From the NCBI RefSeq assembly GCF_963675165.1, contig NC_087378.1:2570525-2634524 (forward strand): 64,000 bases of DNA, given 5' to 3'. The stretch's first letter is position 1. Every line of letters starts with the position of its first letter. Below, one piece after another: positions 51,125-61,100 of this stretch. The notes under the pieces were generated by a model. That model saw nothing but the letters and a program-made list of their open reading frames with translations. It was not told where the DNA came from and searched no databases. Source of the stretch: Halichondria panicea (lineage: Eukaryota > Porifera > Demospongiae > Suberitida > Halichondriidae). The translations under genes and the position numbers were made by a program.

Positions 51125-51310
51125 TCTAACAGTAGCTTGGTTCTTCTAGCGCGCTACACAGTCGAGATAATTATAGCTACACGTGTATAGCCTCGATCCC
51201 AGGCCGAGTTTTCGTTTTGAAGAAGAAGTATAGCCTCGATCCCAGGCCGAGTTTTCGTTTTTATAACGGTACGAACTGCCAGCGAGTCTAGCCTCGATCC
51301 CAGGCCGATC
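51125..51310. repeat. Three tandem copies of the CCTCG..CAGGCCGAG repeat arm
   Basis: tagcctcgatcccaggccga occurs at about 51189, 51233 and 51289, directly upstream of the eIF3e start codon. The same arm ends the foldback MITE at 37532-37618. Because it lies within 200 bp of the ATG it overlaps the presumed eIF3e promoter. Confidence 0.8.
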
Positions 51311-51539
51311 TGTCTCTAATTGAACGCTAGGTCGCCTCCTCGAGGTCTAGCCTTGTGTACGCGTAGTAAAGACTGCATCGCGGGTACTTCTTTTTGGTAA
51401 CATGGTATTAATTTATGGTGTCCACAGTCCAATGTCTCTGATCTTTCCAAGTGTCCAGTGTCTCTGCTCAAGTGAAGTCATCAACAAAGACAGAGTCTGA
51501 GTGAGTTGAGTAGAGTAGCTTTAATATCAATATTCGGAT

Positions 51540-51860
51540 GTATCTAAAAATCAGACAGCTCACAAAACAATGCAATGCAGACTTTTCAACATATTTTGTA
51601 CATCACAATGAAAGCCTCCTGTCATACAGCTGCACCAAATTTTCGCGTACCCAGCTGCAACAGAGATACAGCTACTGTAAGTGGTTTGACAGATAATCCG
51701 GAATGTCGGCCGTTGAAGTACCTCATGACTTGACTCAATTGTCTGACCGAGCACCTAGGCCTAGTCCTTGAACTTTCTTAGCCGTAGTCAGGGTTTATTT
51801 CAGTGGGTGATTTTCCACCCGCTTAAAATGTTCCGTCACCCTGGTCGGAGTAAGTAAATA
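51540..51860 (-). repeat. Dispersed repeat, copy A
   Basis: Shares long diverged similarity, in opposite orientation, with 57270-57620 (words aatccggaatgtcggccgtt / aacggccgacatttcggatt; tgtacatcacaatgaaagcc / ggccttcattgtgatgcaca). No ORF of significance. Confidence 0.65.
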
Positions 51861-51916
51861 GTACTTGCACCTATAAATCACCCCCTCAACATTTGCAATT
51901 AACAGTACATCTATCT

Positions 51917-52304
51917 CAGTGGCGGATCCAGAGGGGGTTCTTTGGGTTCAATTGAACCCCCTTGAGAAAGAAGTGAGTGGGAGGCTTAAGCAACTAGTTA
52001 CCAAGTTGTTGCTTTCTTACTAGCTTTCACATGCACTTCTCACTTACCTTTAGTCCTTGTTAGTCCTGCGAAGCTTTGTCTGTGCAGTTTCAGTGACTAT
52101 GAAGGCTAAAAACTCTCCAGCGTAGTGTGCATGCAGGCTGCTTATGAAAAGTGATGACCTTTTTTTTAGGAAAAAATTCAGTGTGTTAATCCGCATGCTC
52201 ACTGTTTCGGATAGAGTGACGACCTTTTTTTTAGGTAAAATATCAGTCCTTGATCCGCTCAGAGCCCTGGAACCCCCCTTTCAAGAATCCTAGATCCGCC
52301 TCTG
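51917..52304. mobile_element. MITE with CAGTGGCGGATC ends
   Basis: Left end cagtggcggatccagagggg and right end (other strand) cagaggcggatctaggattc are inverted copies. It is flanked on both sides by tatct (51912-51916 and 52305-52309), a likely target duplication. The interior contains two copies of gacctttttttttagg-type sequence. No transposase. Confidence 0.7.
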
Positions 52305-52329
52305 TATCTACAATGACAATGTGCATTAA

Positions 52330-53247
52330 CCCTTTAACCGTCGGATTCTTAATTAACAGTGAAGTGAAATGTCTGTAAATTCTCTATCGGGTTTCCAGAG
52401 CAATAAAATGCCTAGCAACCATATACCAATAGAATGCCCATACAACAAGGAATAAAATGGTGCAACATGTGTTGCCATAACAACCACGGTTATTACGCTC
52501 ACCCGTTTTTATCATTTTAAATGCTCGGCCAAGCGGTGAGATAAAATCCAAAAATTTTTTTTTATGGATCAGCCTATCATATGGTATAAAGGCTTGACTA
52601 AGCTTGATTTTCACATCATATGAATGTAACAGTGCTAAGATATATCAATTTGAAGTACAATACGTACATGTATTACTATATCGGTAAACGATCTATGAAA
52701 TTTACAAGCTCACATAAAGACTGTTTATTACTGCTAATTCTATTTTAGCTATACTATACTTACACTACTGATATTCTAGCTATACTATACTACTTACCAG
52801 AGTCACACAGTGAGCCCTCTCCTGGTCTTTCACCGTCCTGGTCCATAGCGCTAGCGTCTAGGTCCATGTCATGCATGTCCTCAGTCCCAGACAGTTCATC
52901 AGCGTCTGGCATAAAGCTGGTAGCCTTTGGGAGGTATCCTACTATCCCCTCTCCTTCATAGGCACTGTTATCACCAGAGGAGACATCGCCATTGCTGTCC
53001 TCAAGCTGTTCAAGCACATCGGCACAAGTAAACAACCTAGCCATAGCTATAAACTTCGTGCGGTAAGATGCTAATGAAATTTTAACATAGCAACGTGGCT
53101 TGGAAAATTCTAGACTAAATTACACGTGATTCTACAGCTCTTCCTCTATACAGGGATGTGCATAGTTCGAGCTACTTCCTAAGTATCGCAGAATTAGAAA
53201 AAGTCACTTATTGCGGGCCACGATCGTGGCCTGTGGCGTTTAAAGGG
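52330..53247. mobile_element. piggyBac-like element remnant flanked by TTAA
   Basis: Both ends start CCCTTTAA (left ccctttaaccg; right, other strand, ccctttaaacg) and both are flanked by TTAA (52326-52329 and 53248-53251), the hallmark target of piggyBac transposases. A subterminal 16-bp palindrome ggccacgatcgtggcc lies near the right end. The 918-bp interior keeps an acidic 84-codon open exon but no DDD catalytic domain, so the element is an internally deleted, non-autonomous copy. Confidence 0.6.
52797..53044 (-). pseudogene. Acidic N-terminal exon, possibly from a piggyBac-type transposase gene
   Basis: The frame starts MARLFTCADVLEQLED and is followed by a strongly acidic Asp/Ser/Gly-rich stretch, ending at a usable donor (gtaagt on the minus strand at 52796). 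Transposases of the piggyBac group often begin with such an acidic region, and the exon sits near one end of the TTAA-flanked element. No downstream coding exon with a catalytic core is visible, so it is called a remnant. An unrelated small gene is possible. Confidence 0.4.
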
Positions 53248-53251
53248 TTAA

Positions 53252-53351
53252 GTGACGAAATATTTGGTCTTCCCGGACCAAATAATTATTTCAGGAAAGC
53301 CATAATACTTGGTCCGGGGGGACCGAATATTTCAGCTATCGCCTGTAATAT
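53252..53351. repeat. Palindromic 'ATATTTGGTC' repeat, copy 1
   Basis: Several direct and inverted copies of atatttggtc next to cccggacc or gggggacc (for example ggtcttcccggaccaaat at 53266-53283). The same composition recurs at 55225-55365. Confidence 0.55.
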
Positions 53352-53511
53352 TTGGTCCCCCAGTCCATTGACAGATAGCGATTGCAGCGGTCTGTTCAAA
53401 GTTATTATGGACATCTTCATACAGATCAAGTCTATCCGTCAATGTAAAACCCAAAACAGATAGCCTATAGCTCAGTATTAACTCGTTGTACAGCAGACCT
53501 ATTTATACTAG

Positions 53512-54188
53512 GCAGGGTTTCATACAGAGGGGGGGATATCAGGAGTGCATACATATGCATGTATATCCAATCTAGCACATGGTACAGTTCAAAAGTTCAG
53601 ACAGGAGATTACATATACAAAATGCAATTATTATTATGATACCTCTGATGATACCCTTTGAAATTTAAACCTTACAACATAAGCAGAGCATGTACATAGT
53701 GGGACCATAGGCTCATACACACACTAAAGTCTATTTGCGTTGAGTTCGACCCCGGAAGTTATGAGGTCAATTATGGCTTCATTTATGCTTTATGTGGTGG
53801 ACATGCCTGGGACAAAATGCTAACTTTTGGAGCTTACCAGCTCTACAGCATAATTATAGATAAAAGCGCTTTTTAACAAGGAATCAATGGTATATAAAAC
53901 TTTGAATTTCAGTACAGTATGACAAACTTTATGAAGGTCAAACTTAGACTTTAGATGTCAATTTGAGTATACCTTTTCTGCTTTGCTCCAAAAAAATTTT
54001 TCAGGTGAGTTGAAGGTGTACAATGCAGTAAGAACAGTTAAGAACTAGTTTAAAAACCTCCAAATTGCACCTTAGACAATCATCCTGCCAAATTTTCTCC
54101 GGGGCTGCCCCCTGGACTCCCAAATTTTTAATGGCGTACCACCGTCGTCATTTCCCCCTTTGGCTAAAAATCCTGTATGAAACCCTGC
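53512..54188. mobile_element. TIR element with GCAGGGTTTCATACAG ends
   Basis: Left gcagggtttcatacagaggg; right, other strand, gcagggtttcatacaggatt. TAG precedes the left end and TAG follows the right end. About 0.68 kb with no transposase ORF. Same end family as the MITE at 1584-1804. Confidence 0.7.
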
Positions 54189-55067
54189 TAGGAGAATGTA
54201 CAACATTGTGGGGGACGAGCGTGCGCAAATTGTGTATCTAGGTTATAGATCTATGATTCCAACTCATTATGCCAAAAAAACTGGGCGCACAGCTATAAAA
54301 CAACAAATAACCGAGTAGTTTGATGCACAGGATTTGACCTGCTGTAGTGTCTGGTCTCTGTGTTGTCCTATATAATTATATCCAGGTTTATTATCAAGAC
54401 CATGCTGTAACCTATCCTTGATGAAACACATGTTTGTAGCAAGTAAGCCTCCTGCAGGCGTGCCTATGTGACCTCAGGTTGAGAAGGTCCCCATCTGAGC
54501 TGCCGTGACCCGCTGCAGGTGTGCCTGTCGCCTCAAGAGTCTCTGTGTCTTGTTGTTGATCTGAGCTACACGTAGCTAGCTAGCTATAGTTGTGCCCATG
54601 CGCAGCAATTCATGTAAAAGTTAGTAAAGGATCATGATTTTCAAAATCAAATTATCGTGCTGGTCCATGACATACATACATACATACATACATACGGACA
54701 GAATTGCAACGTTGTAAGACTAGGTAGGGACTCGCTTCGTTCGCCCCAAATAGTTGCACTGACAAGGTCAAGGAAAGCACTTCAGAGCTGCCACAACATC
54801 TGGAGTATTGTCATTTATACAACGCCGGATATGGCTCTGACTAGCAGAGAGATTTTACTGAAATGAACTCTGTAACAAAGCCAAAGGCATGCGAATGGCT
54901 AGATCTACCATTCCCATGCAGTATAAAATGAGGAAGACAAGCGCTAAATGTGGCCACGTACTGTCTTTGTATGTCCTGACCGGTCTGTACTTTCAGGACG
55001 CCAAAGATGTTCGAGGGGGAGAAGGGGGAAGGGGGAAGAGTGCACCCAATACTTGCACTATGGTGTG
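54189..55067. other. Intergenic, no gene seen
   Basis: Includes a CATA tetranucleotide run (54669-54697) and two related words around gcctcctgcaggcgtgcct (54446) and ccgctgcaggtgtgcctgt (54511). Open frames are short and unsupported. Confidence 0.5.
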
Positions 55068-55132
55068 CGTTTTTTTGCTATTTATTTACAGCGAATCTTG
55101 AAGATTCGCTGTAAATAAATAGCAAAAAAACG
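55068..55132. repeat. Perfect 65-bp palindrome (32-bp arms, 1-nt centre)
   Basis: Left arm 55068-55099 starts cgtttttttgctatttattt and ends gcgaatctt. The right arm 55101-55132 is its exact reverse complement, with a single g between them. It would form a very stable hairpin as DNA or RNA. Confidence 0.95.
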
Positions 55133-56550
55133 ATTAGCTTACTCTTACTGTTAGTGTTACGTCTACTAACTTCTATTCTATTTTGCCATGCATTTCTTCT
55201 TCTTGAACTGTTCAAGTAACTCTTTTTACAGTGAGGACCATATATTTCAGTGGAGGACTGAATATTTCACGGTATTGACTGAAATAATTTGTCCGGGGGA
55301 CCAAATATTTCGAATATTTGGTCTCCCCGGACAAAATTCTGGGGGGACCAAATCTTTTGTGACCTTTGCACTGTACCAGTATCTATATAGAGATTTAGCG
55401 TTCTCCTAACTGTCCAGTGGTGTATAGCTAGCCCCCCTACACTGCATGCTTACATGGTTTTCTATCCTATTTCTAAAGCCCTGTCAATGATGTGAAGTAG
55501 ATAGGCATATCTTGTAGTGCTGATTACGAATCTGGTGCTATTTTTGTACTAGCTACCAATGAGTTAATGGTCGTTTTAAAGCGTGTTGGGGGAGATAATG
55601 TTGTTGTACACTCAGATTCAGGGTTAAATTATCTAGGGCAAAGAGTAAAACATTCTCTTCTATTTTCTATCTATGCTTCTATTCACTTGCACTGTTACAG
55701 AACAATGGCTGCAGTTGCTGAGTATGCTGGTGAACACTGTAGGAGTATTGGCTTAACTATTGATCAATTTTATGAAGCACGTACTAAGTCCACCAACTGT
55801 GAAGATTACTATTAGGAAGGGGACCAGTGTATGAATTAAGTCAAAGACGAAAATTAATTTTTATGAAGCTATTAGGGCAATTTGTGACTTATTAATTCAT
55901 GGCTCCTTTTGAGTAATGATTGGCAGATTGGAGAAGAAAAGTCTGAGCAATACGTAACAAAAAAAGGACGATGTCAGAGGCTTTGTTTAAAGAACTGTTT
56001 TGTGCATGGTACCCCTACCAATGACAAGGTTAAGATTAACCTTGATTCCAGGCCGCGAAGAGAAAGGCGGCCTGGTATACTTTGTATGCGCATGGGCAAA
56101 ATAATTTCATCATAAAAATTGTAAAAAAACAGGCAAAGTTACAAAAAGAAAGGCGTATGACCATGTGGTTAGTAGCTGGAGGAAAAAATCAAATCATTCA
56201 TTACAGAGTTAGAACTTGCAAGACATGAGCGTGACTCCTTTCTGAACCTTTCTACACCTTGATAATCTTCAGTCTAATACTATCCACACAAAAAATACGC
56301 AAAAATGTTCATTGATGGTGTTCGTCAGTGCTGCATTGAGTTGATAGCATTAAATGTTGCAATAACACAAGTAGTTAAATTAAATTTTATGCGATATGCT
56401 TACTTCTTGAAACATTTAGTAGGGTAAGAGTCGTAGAATTTTTGGGTTGAACTGAAATCAGTAAGTTAAAATTTCATCTGATATCGCTAATAATCGCATG
56501 TTTGTCCTATTATTCACTGTGATTCGTACAGTGATTAATCGCGTATCAGT
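55133..56550. other. Intergenic with palindromic repeat copy 2, no gene seen
   Basis: 55225-55365 repeats the atatttggtc / gaccaaatatt palindromes of 53252-53351. A small inverted repeat (ccaggccgc / gcggcctgg) is at 56050-56080. Frames of 60-80 codons near 55567-55815 and 55909-56115 have no recognisable similarity. Confidence 0.5.
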
Positions 56551-56558
56551 AATTGCAC

Positions 56559-56617
56559 GTCGTCAAGGCAGTAATTGCATTTCATCATTAACGACATGCA
56601 ATTACTGCCTTGACGAC
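56559..56617. repeat. Inverted repeat with 22-bp perfect arms
   Basis: gtcgtcaaggcagtaattgc plus at (56559-56580) and its exact reverse complement at 56596-56617, separated by 15 bp. Confidence 0.9.
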
Positions 56618-56707
56618 CATACGTTGAATAACGGCCGCGGCTAATTTTTTACTGAAACTGCAGCTAAAAGTGTCCTTAAAACTGCATCACAAACAATTAA
56701 CAATCAA

Positions 56708-56862
56708 TAGTATGGCTATTCGTGCAATAAGGGACTAATAACAAGCACTGGCAAGGTTAATAGCACTCGGCTACGCCTCGTGCAATTAGTATCCTTGCCA
56801 TTGCTTGTTACTCGTGCTATTAATCCCATATTGCACTCTTAGCCATACTATTAATAGAAAGT
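56708..56862. mobile_element. Foldback element with about 75-bp imperfect arms
   Basis: atagtatggctattcgtgca at the left reads back as the complement of tgcactcttagccatactat at the right, and the similarity continues inward (caagcactggcaagg / ccttgccattgcttg) to a centre near ggctacgcc. No ORF. Confidence 0.8.
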
Positions 56863-57269
56863 GAATAGCATGCATAGTCATATAATGTATAGTTCAAGTA
56901 ACAAGCCAGAGTTTGTTGTGCTTTCTTTGGCTCTTGATGTAGCACCTATAATAGACTGCAGTGCTAGGAGATTAATAATGATGTTTCTTATCTACTAGAA
57001 TTGATAGACTAGCAGTAGATCTATATGTCTAGAGATAAACACGGAAAAAACTGAATAGTAAAAATTTATAGTGCTGACTATGCATAAAATACCTTCTGAG
57101 TCAACACTTTTGACCACAAGTCCTCAAATTTCAGGAAAACACTATCGTGCAAGGTAACCCAACTGGAGGGACCCCTAGCTATACCAATACCTCTGCTTCG
57201 CTACGGCCGTTGGTGCTCGGATGCAAATGTCCAGTGCTAAATCATCCCCTTAATATTTGGAAACCACCC
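56863..57269. other. Intergenic, no gene seen
   Basis: AT-rich DNA without coding potential. Confidence 0.5.
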
Positions 57270-57620
57270 CTTTTCACCCGCTTGAGCAAATTGAAGTAAA
57301 CCCTGGTAGTGAATATCCTCCTAGTTTTTCCAAGTGGGGAGATTCTCTACGGCTAAATATTCTAAAGAAAGTAGAAGGGCTAGGCTCTATGTAGGTGCTA
57401 CACAGATGCCAATGTATATCGCTCTGGTAGCAGAAAAATGACCGTCTGGCAATTGAGGTAAACGGCCGACATTTCGGATTATTGTAAAACCTCTTTCAGT
57501 AGCTGTACTATATTGCAGCTAGGTCTTTTTCACTCAAAATTGGTGTAGCCGTAGGACAGGTGCAGGCCTTCATTGTGATGCACAAAAGTTATTATTGTTT
57601 GAGCGTCTGATTTTTAGTAA
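57270..57620 (+). repeat. Dispersed repeat, copy B
   Basis: Inverted relative of 51540-51860 (see that entry). Both copies end near a gtctgatttttag / ctaaaaatcagac word. Confidence 0.65.
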
Positions 57621-57775
57621 TTGATATGCTCTAGTTGAAAATGGGAACAACATTCAAAGGTCAGTTTGATCTAGCTACTTTCAATCCCCTAACTGTGTTG
57701 AAATTAAGGTACAAACTTTACACGCAGCTGATGCCTTGCAACTACTCAGTAAATTAGCTGATGAATTTAGCTATA

Positions 57776-57969
57776 CCTTAAGGTGACATATTTTCACAGG
57801 TAGATTTGTTTGCGTTTTTACAGTTTTGTACATTTTGCGGTATAATTTTTTGCGAAATGTCGATCTGGATACATTAAACAAGAGGGCGGCCAATTATTTG
57901 CGAGTACTAATTTTTGCGATTAGCAGAAATAGCAGAAATTAATACACGCGAAAATATGTCACCTTAAGG
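57776..57969. mobile_element. MITE with 20-bp perfect inverted ends
   Basis: ccttaaggtgacatattttc at the left and its exact reverse complement at 57950-57969; the outermost eight bases are themselves palindromic. 194 bp, no ORF. It lies 145 bp before the ankyrin-gene start, so it may lie in its promoter. Confidence 0.85.
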
Positions 57970-58113
57970 TGTATAAATTATAGATCTATAGTGTATAATT
58001 ATATGATGGCTATAAATTATAATTATAGATGACCTCTATAGGTTTAATATAATTATAATGTTCAGAAATTATTTAGAAATTTACATCACATGCAGCTAGT
58101 CATCAGTATCCAG

Positions 58114-61100
58114 ATGTCTGAGGACAGTCAGCCAAAGGATACACACTTGCACTCAGCTGCAAGTAGTGGAGACATAGAGGGTGTCAAACGTCTGCTAAAC
58201 TCAAGACAACTTAAAGACACCATAAATTCTAGTGGACAGACATGCACCTCTTCATCTTGCTTGTGCCAATGGGCACCTTCATATTGTTGATGTCCTGGTT
58301 AATGAGTATGGTGCAGATATTGAGATCCTCGATGCCAATGGTTGCAATTCACTTGAAGTTTCTGCTAGAAGCAGTAACATTCAGATATTGTTCTTTCTTG
58401 TGCTTACTGCCATATATGGACAGAGACATAGCAAGAAATTAAGAGGATCATCTTCGCATGTAGTGTGCACACTAAAACAAGACACAGCAATAATAGAACA
58501 GATTCTATTAAAATACTATCATGATACTCAAGCTAAGGAGCAAACTGGAACAGTGTTACTCACAGCGTTTAGTGATGTGCTTACGAATGCTGAAAATAAT
58601 TATAGCAATTTCTATCCGCCTTTCTTAGCAGCTACACTTGGTCTTACAAATGTTATAGACATCTTTGTTCATGAATATGGCTGTGACATTAATATCAAGG
58701 GATTTATAGGTTTAACCATTCTCCATGGGGCTTGCTTTGGAGGACATGTTCAAATAGTGCAAAAGCTTATTGGTGAGCATGGCATTGATCCGCATACAAC
58801 TACTAACAACAACGATCAGTCAATTCTCCATTATGCGGCTTTGGGAGGTAGTGTTGATATAGTTTCTTCACTGATTGCAAATTATGGGCTAAACCCTTGT
58901 GTTCTTAACAAATTCTATGACTCGCCCCTTAGTGTAGCTGCTTTAAATGGTCATACGGAACTTGTACGAGCACTGATTGAAAAGTATAATTGTGATCCTT
59001 TTGCAACCAGTCATCACGGATCTACTCTTCTTCACCATGCATGTGCCTCTGGAGAAATACCACTTGTTAATGAGCTTGTAAGAAAGTATCAACTAGACAT
59101 AGCAACCAAAGATGAGGCAGGCTTTATGCCACTACATACAGCTGCTTGTCAAGGACAAACAAAAGTAGTGGTACATCTTATTAGCATACTGCAAGCAAAT
59201 GTTAATGCTGTTACTGATAGAAATGAGAGTGCATTGAGTCTTGCTACTCTACATGGCCACAAAGATTTAGTTCATAAACTTATAAGTGACTATAACTGCA
59301 ACCCTCATGTTGAAGGCAGAAGTCTTCTTCACTATGCCACTCAAGGTGGCCACATTGAACTAATCGACACACTGATAACTGGCTACAACCTTAACTTGAG
59401 GGTTAGAGATGATAACGGCCATACACTTCTACATGTTGCTGCAATTTATGGCCAGTTTGGAGCATTGCAGCACTTAGCTCAAACAGAAACAATAGATATT
59501 GATTGTCTCAGTAACGATGGCTCTACACCACTTCATCTAGCAGCATTGGAAGGACAGAACCATATCCTGCGTGTTCTAATAGAAGAGTTTAACAGTAATC
59601 CCTTGGCTAAAGGGTACGTGGGCCTAACAATTCTTCATTATGCCTGTCAAAATGGTGATAATGAGTTAGTGGACGAAATAATAGCTAAGTATGGACTCGA
59701 TCCAATGACAGAAACTGATTATCAAAATACTCCTCTGCACATTGCTGCTAGGCACGGACAAGTTGCAACAGTGAAATATTTAATCACAAAGTACCATGTT
59801 GAAGTTGATTGCCTCAACAGTCAGTAGCGTACTCCTTTGGGTGAGGCAGTGCTATTTGGACACAAAAGTGTAATGGATTTACTCACAAACGAATTTGATT
59901 CTGATTCTCATGTCAAAGGCTTTGAAGGCAGAACTCTTCTTCATTATGCTACTGAAGGTGGCCACATCGAACTAATTAACGCGCTGATAACTGACTACAA
60001 CCTTGACTTGATGGTTAGAGATGATAACGGCCATACACTTCTACATGTTGCCGCCATCTATGGCCAGTTTGAAGCATTGCAGCACTTAGCTCAAACAGAA
60101 ACAATAGACATTGATTGTCTCAATAACAATGGTTCTACACCACTTCATCTGGCAGCATTGAATAGACATAACCATATCTTACGTGTTCTAATAAAAAAGT
60201 TTAACAGTAATCCCTTTGCTAAAGGGTATGTGGGCCAAACGATTCTTCATTATGCCTGTAAAAATGGTGATAACAAGTTAGTGGACGAAATAATAACTAA
60301 GTATGGACTCAATCCAATGACAGAAACTGATTATCGTAATACTCCTTTGCACTTTGCTGCTAGACACGGGCAAGTTGCAACAGTCAAACATTTAATCACA
60401 AAGCACCATGTTGAAGTTGATTGCCTCAACAGTCAGCAGCGTACTCCTTTGGATGAGGCAGTGCTATATGGACACAAAAATGTAATGGATTTACTTTTAA
60501 AAGAATTTACCTCTGATCCTCATGTCAAAGGCTTTGAAGGCAGAACTCTTCTTCACTATTCCACTCAAGGTGGCCACATTGAACTAATCGACACACTGAT
60601 AACTGGCTACAACCTTAACTTGAGGGTTAGAGATGATAACGGCCATACACTTTTACATGTTGCCGCCAGGTATGGCCAGTTTGGAGCATTGCAACACTTA
60701 GCTCTAAAAAACACAATAAACATTGATTGTCTCAGTAACGATGGCTCTACACCACTTCATCTAGCAGCATTGGAAGGACAGAACCATATCCTGCGTGTTC
60801 TAATAGAAGAGTTTAACAGTAATCCCTTGGCTAAAGGGTACGTGGGCCTAACAATTCTTCATTATGCCTGTCAAAATGGTGATAATGAGTTAGTGGACGA
60901 AATAATAGCTAAGTATGGACTCGATCCAATGACAGAAACTGATTATCAAAATACTCCTCTGCACATTGCTGCTAGGCACGGACAAGTTGCAACAGTGAAA
61001 TATTTAATCACAAAGTACCATGTTGAAGTTGATTGCCTCAACAGTCAGCAGCGTACTCCTTTGGGTGAGGCAGTGCTATTTGGACACAAAAGTGTAATGG

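Noticed and set aside
52384-52614. 76-codon minus frame with a hydrophobic stretch inside the piggyBac-like element
   Set aside because: Does not resemble a transposase segment, and there is no splice link to the acidic exon; likely chance.
55567-56115. Two frames of 82 and 68 codons in the repeat-rich gap
   Set aside because: No recognisable domain; both overlap repeat-like sequence.
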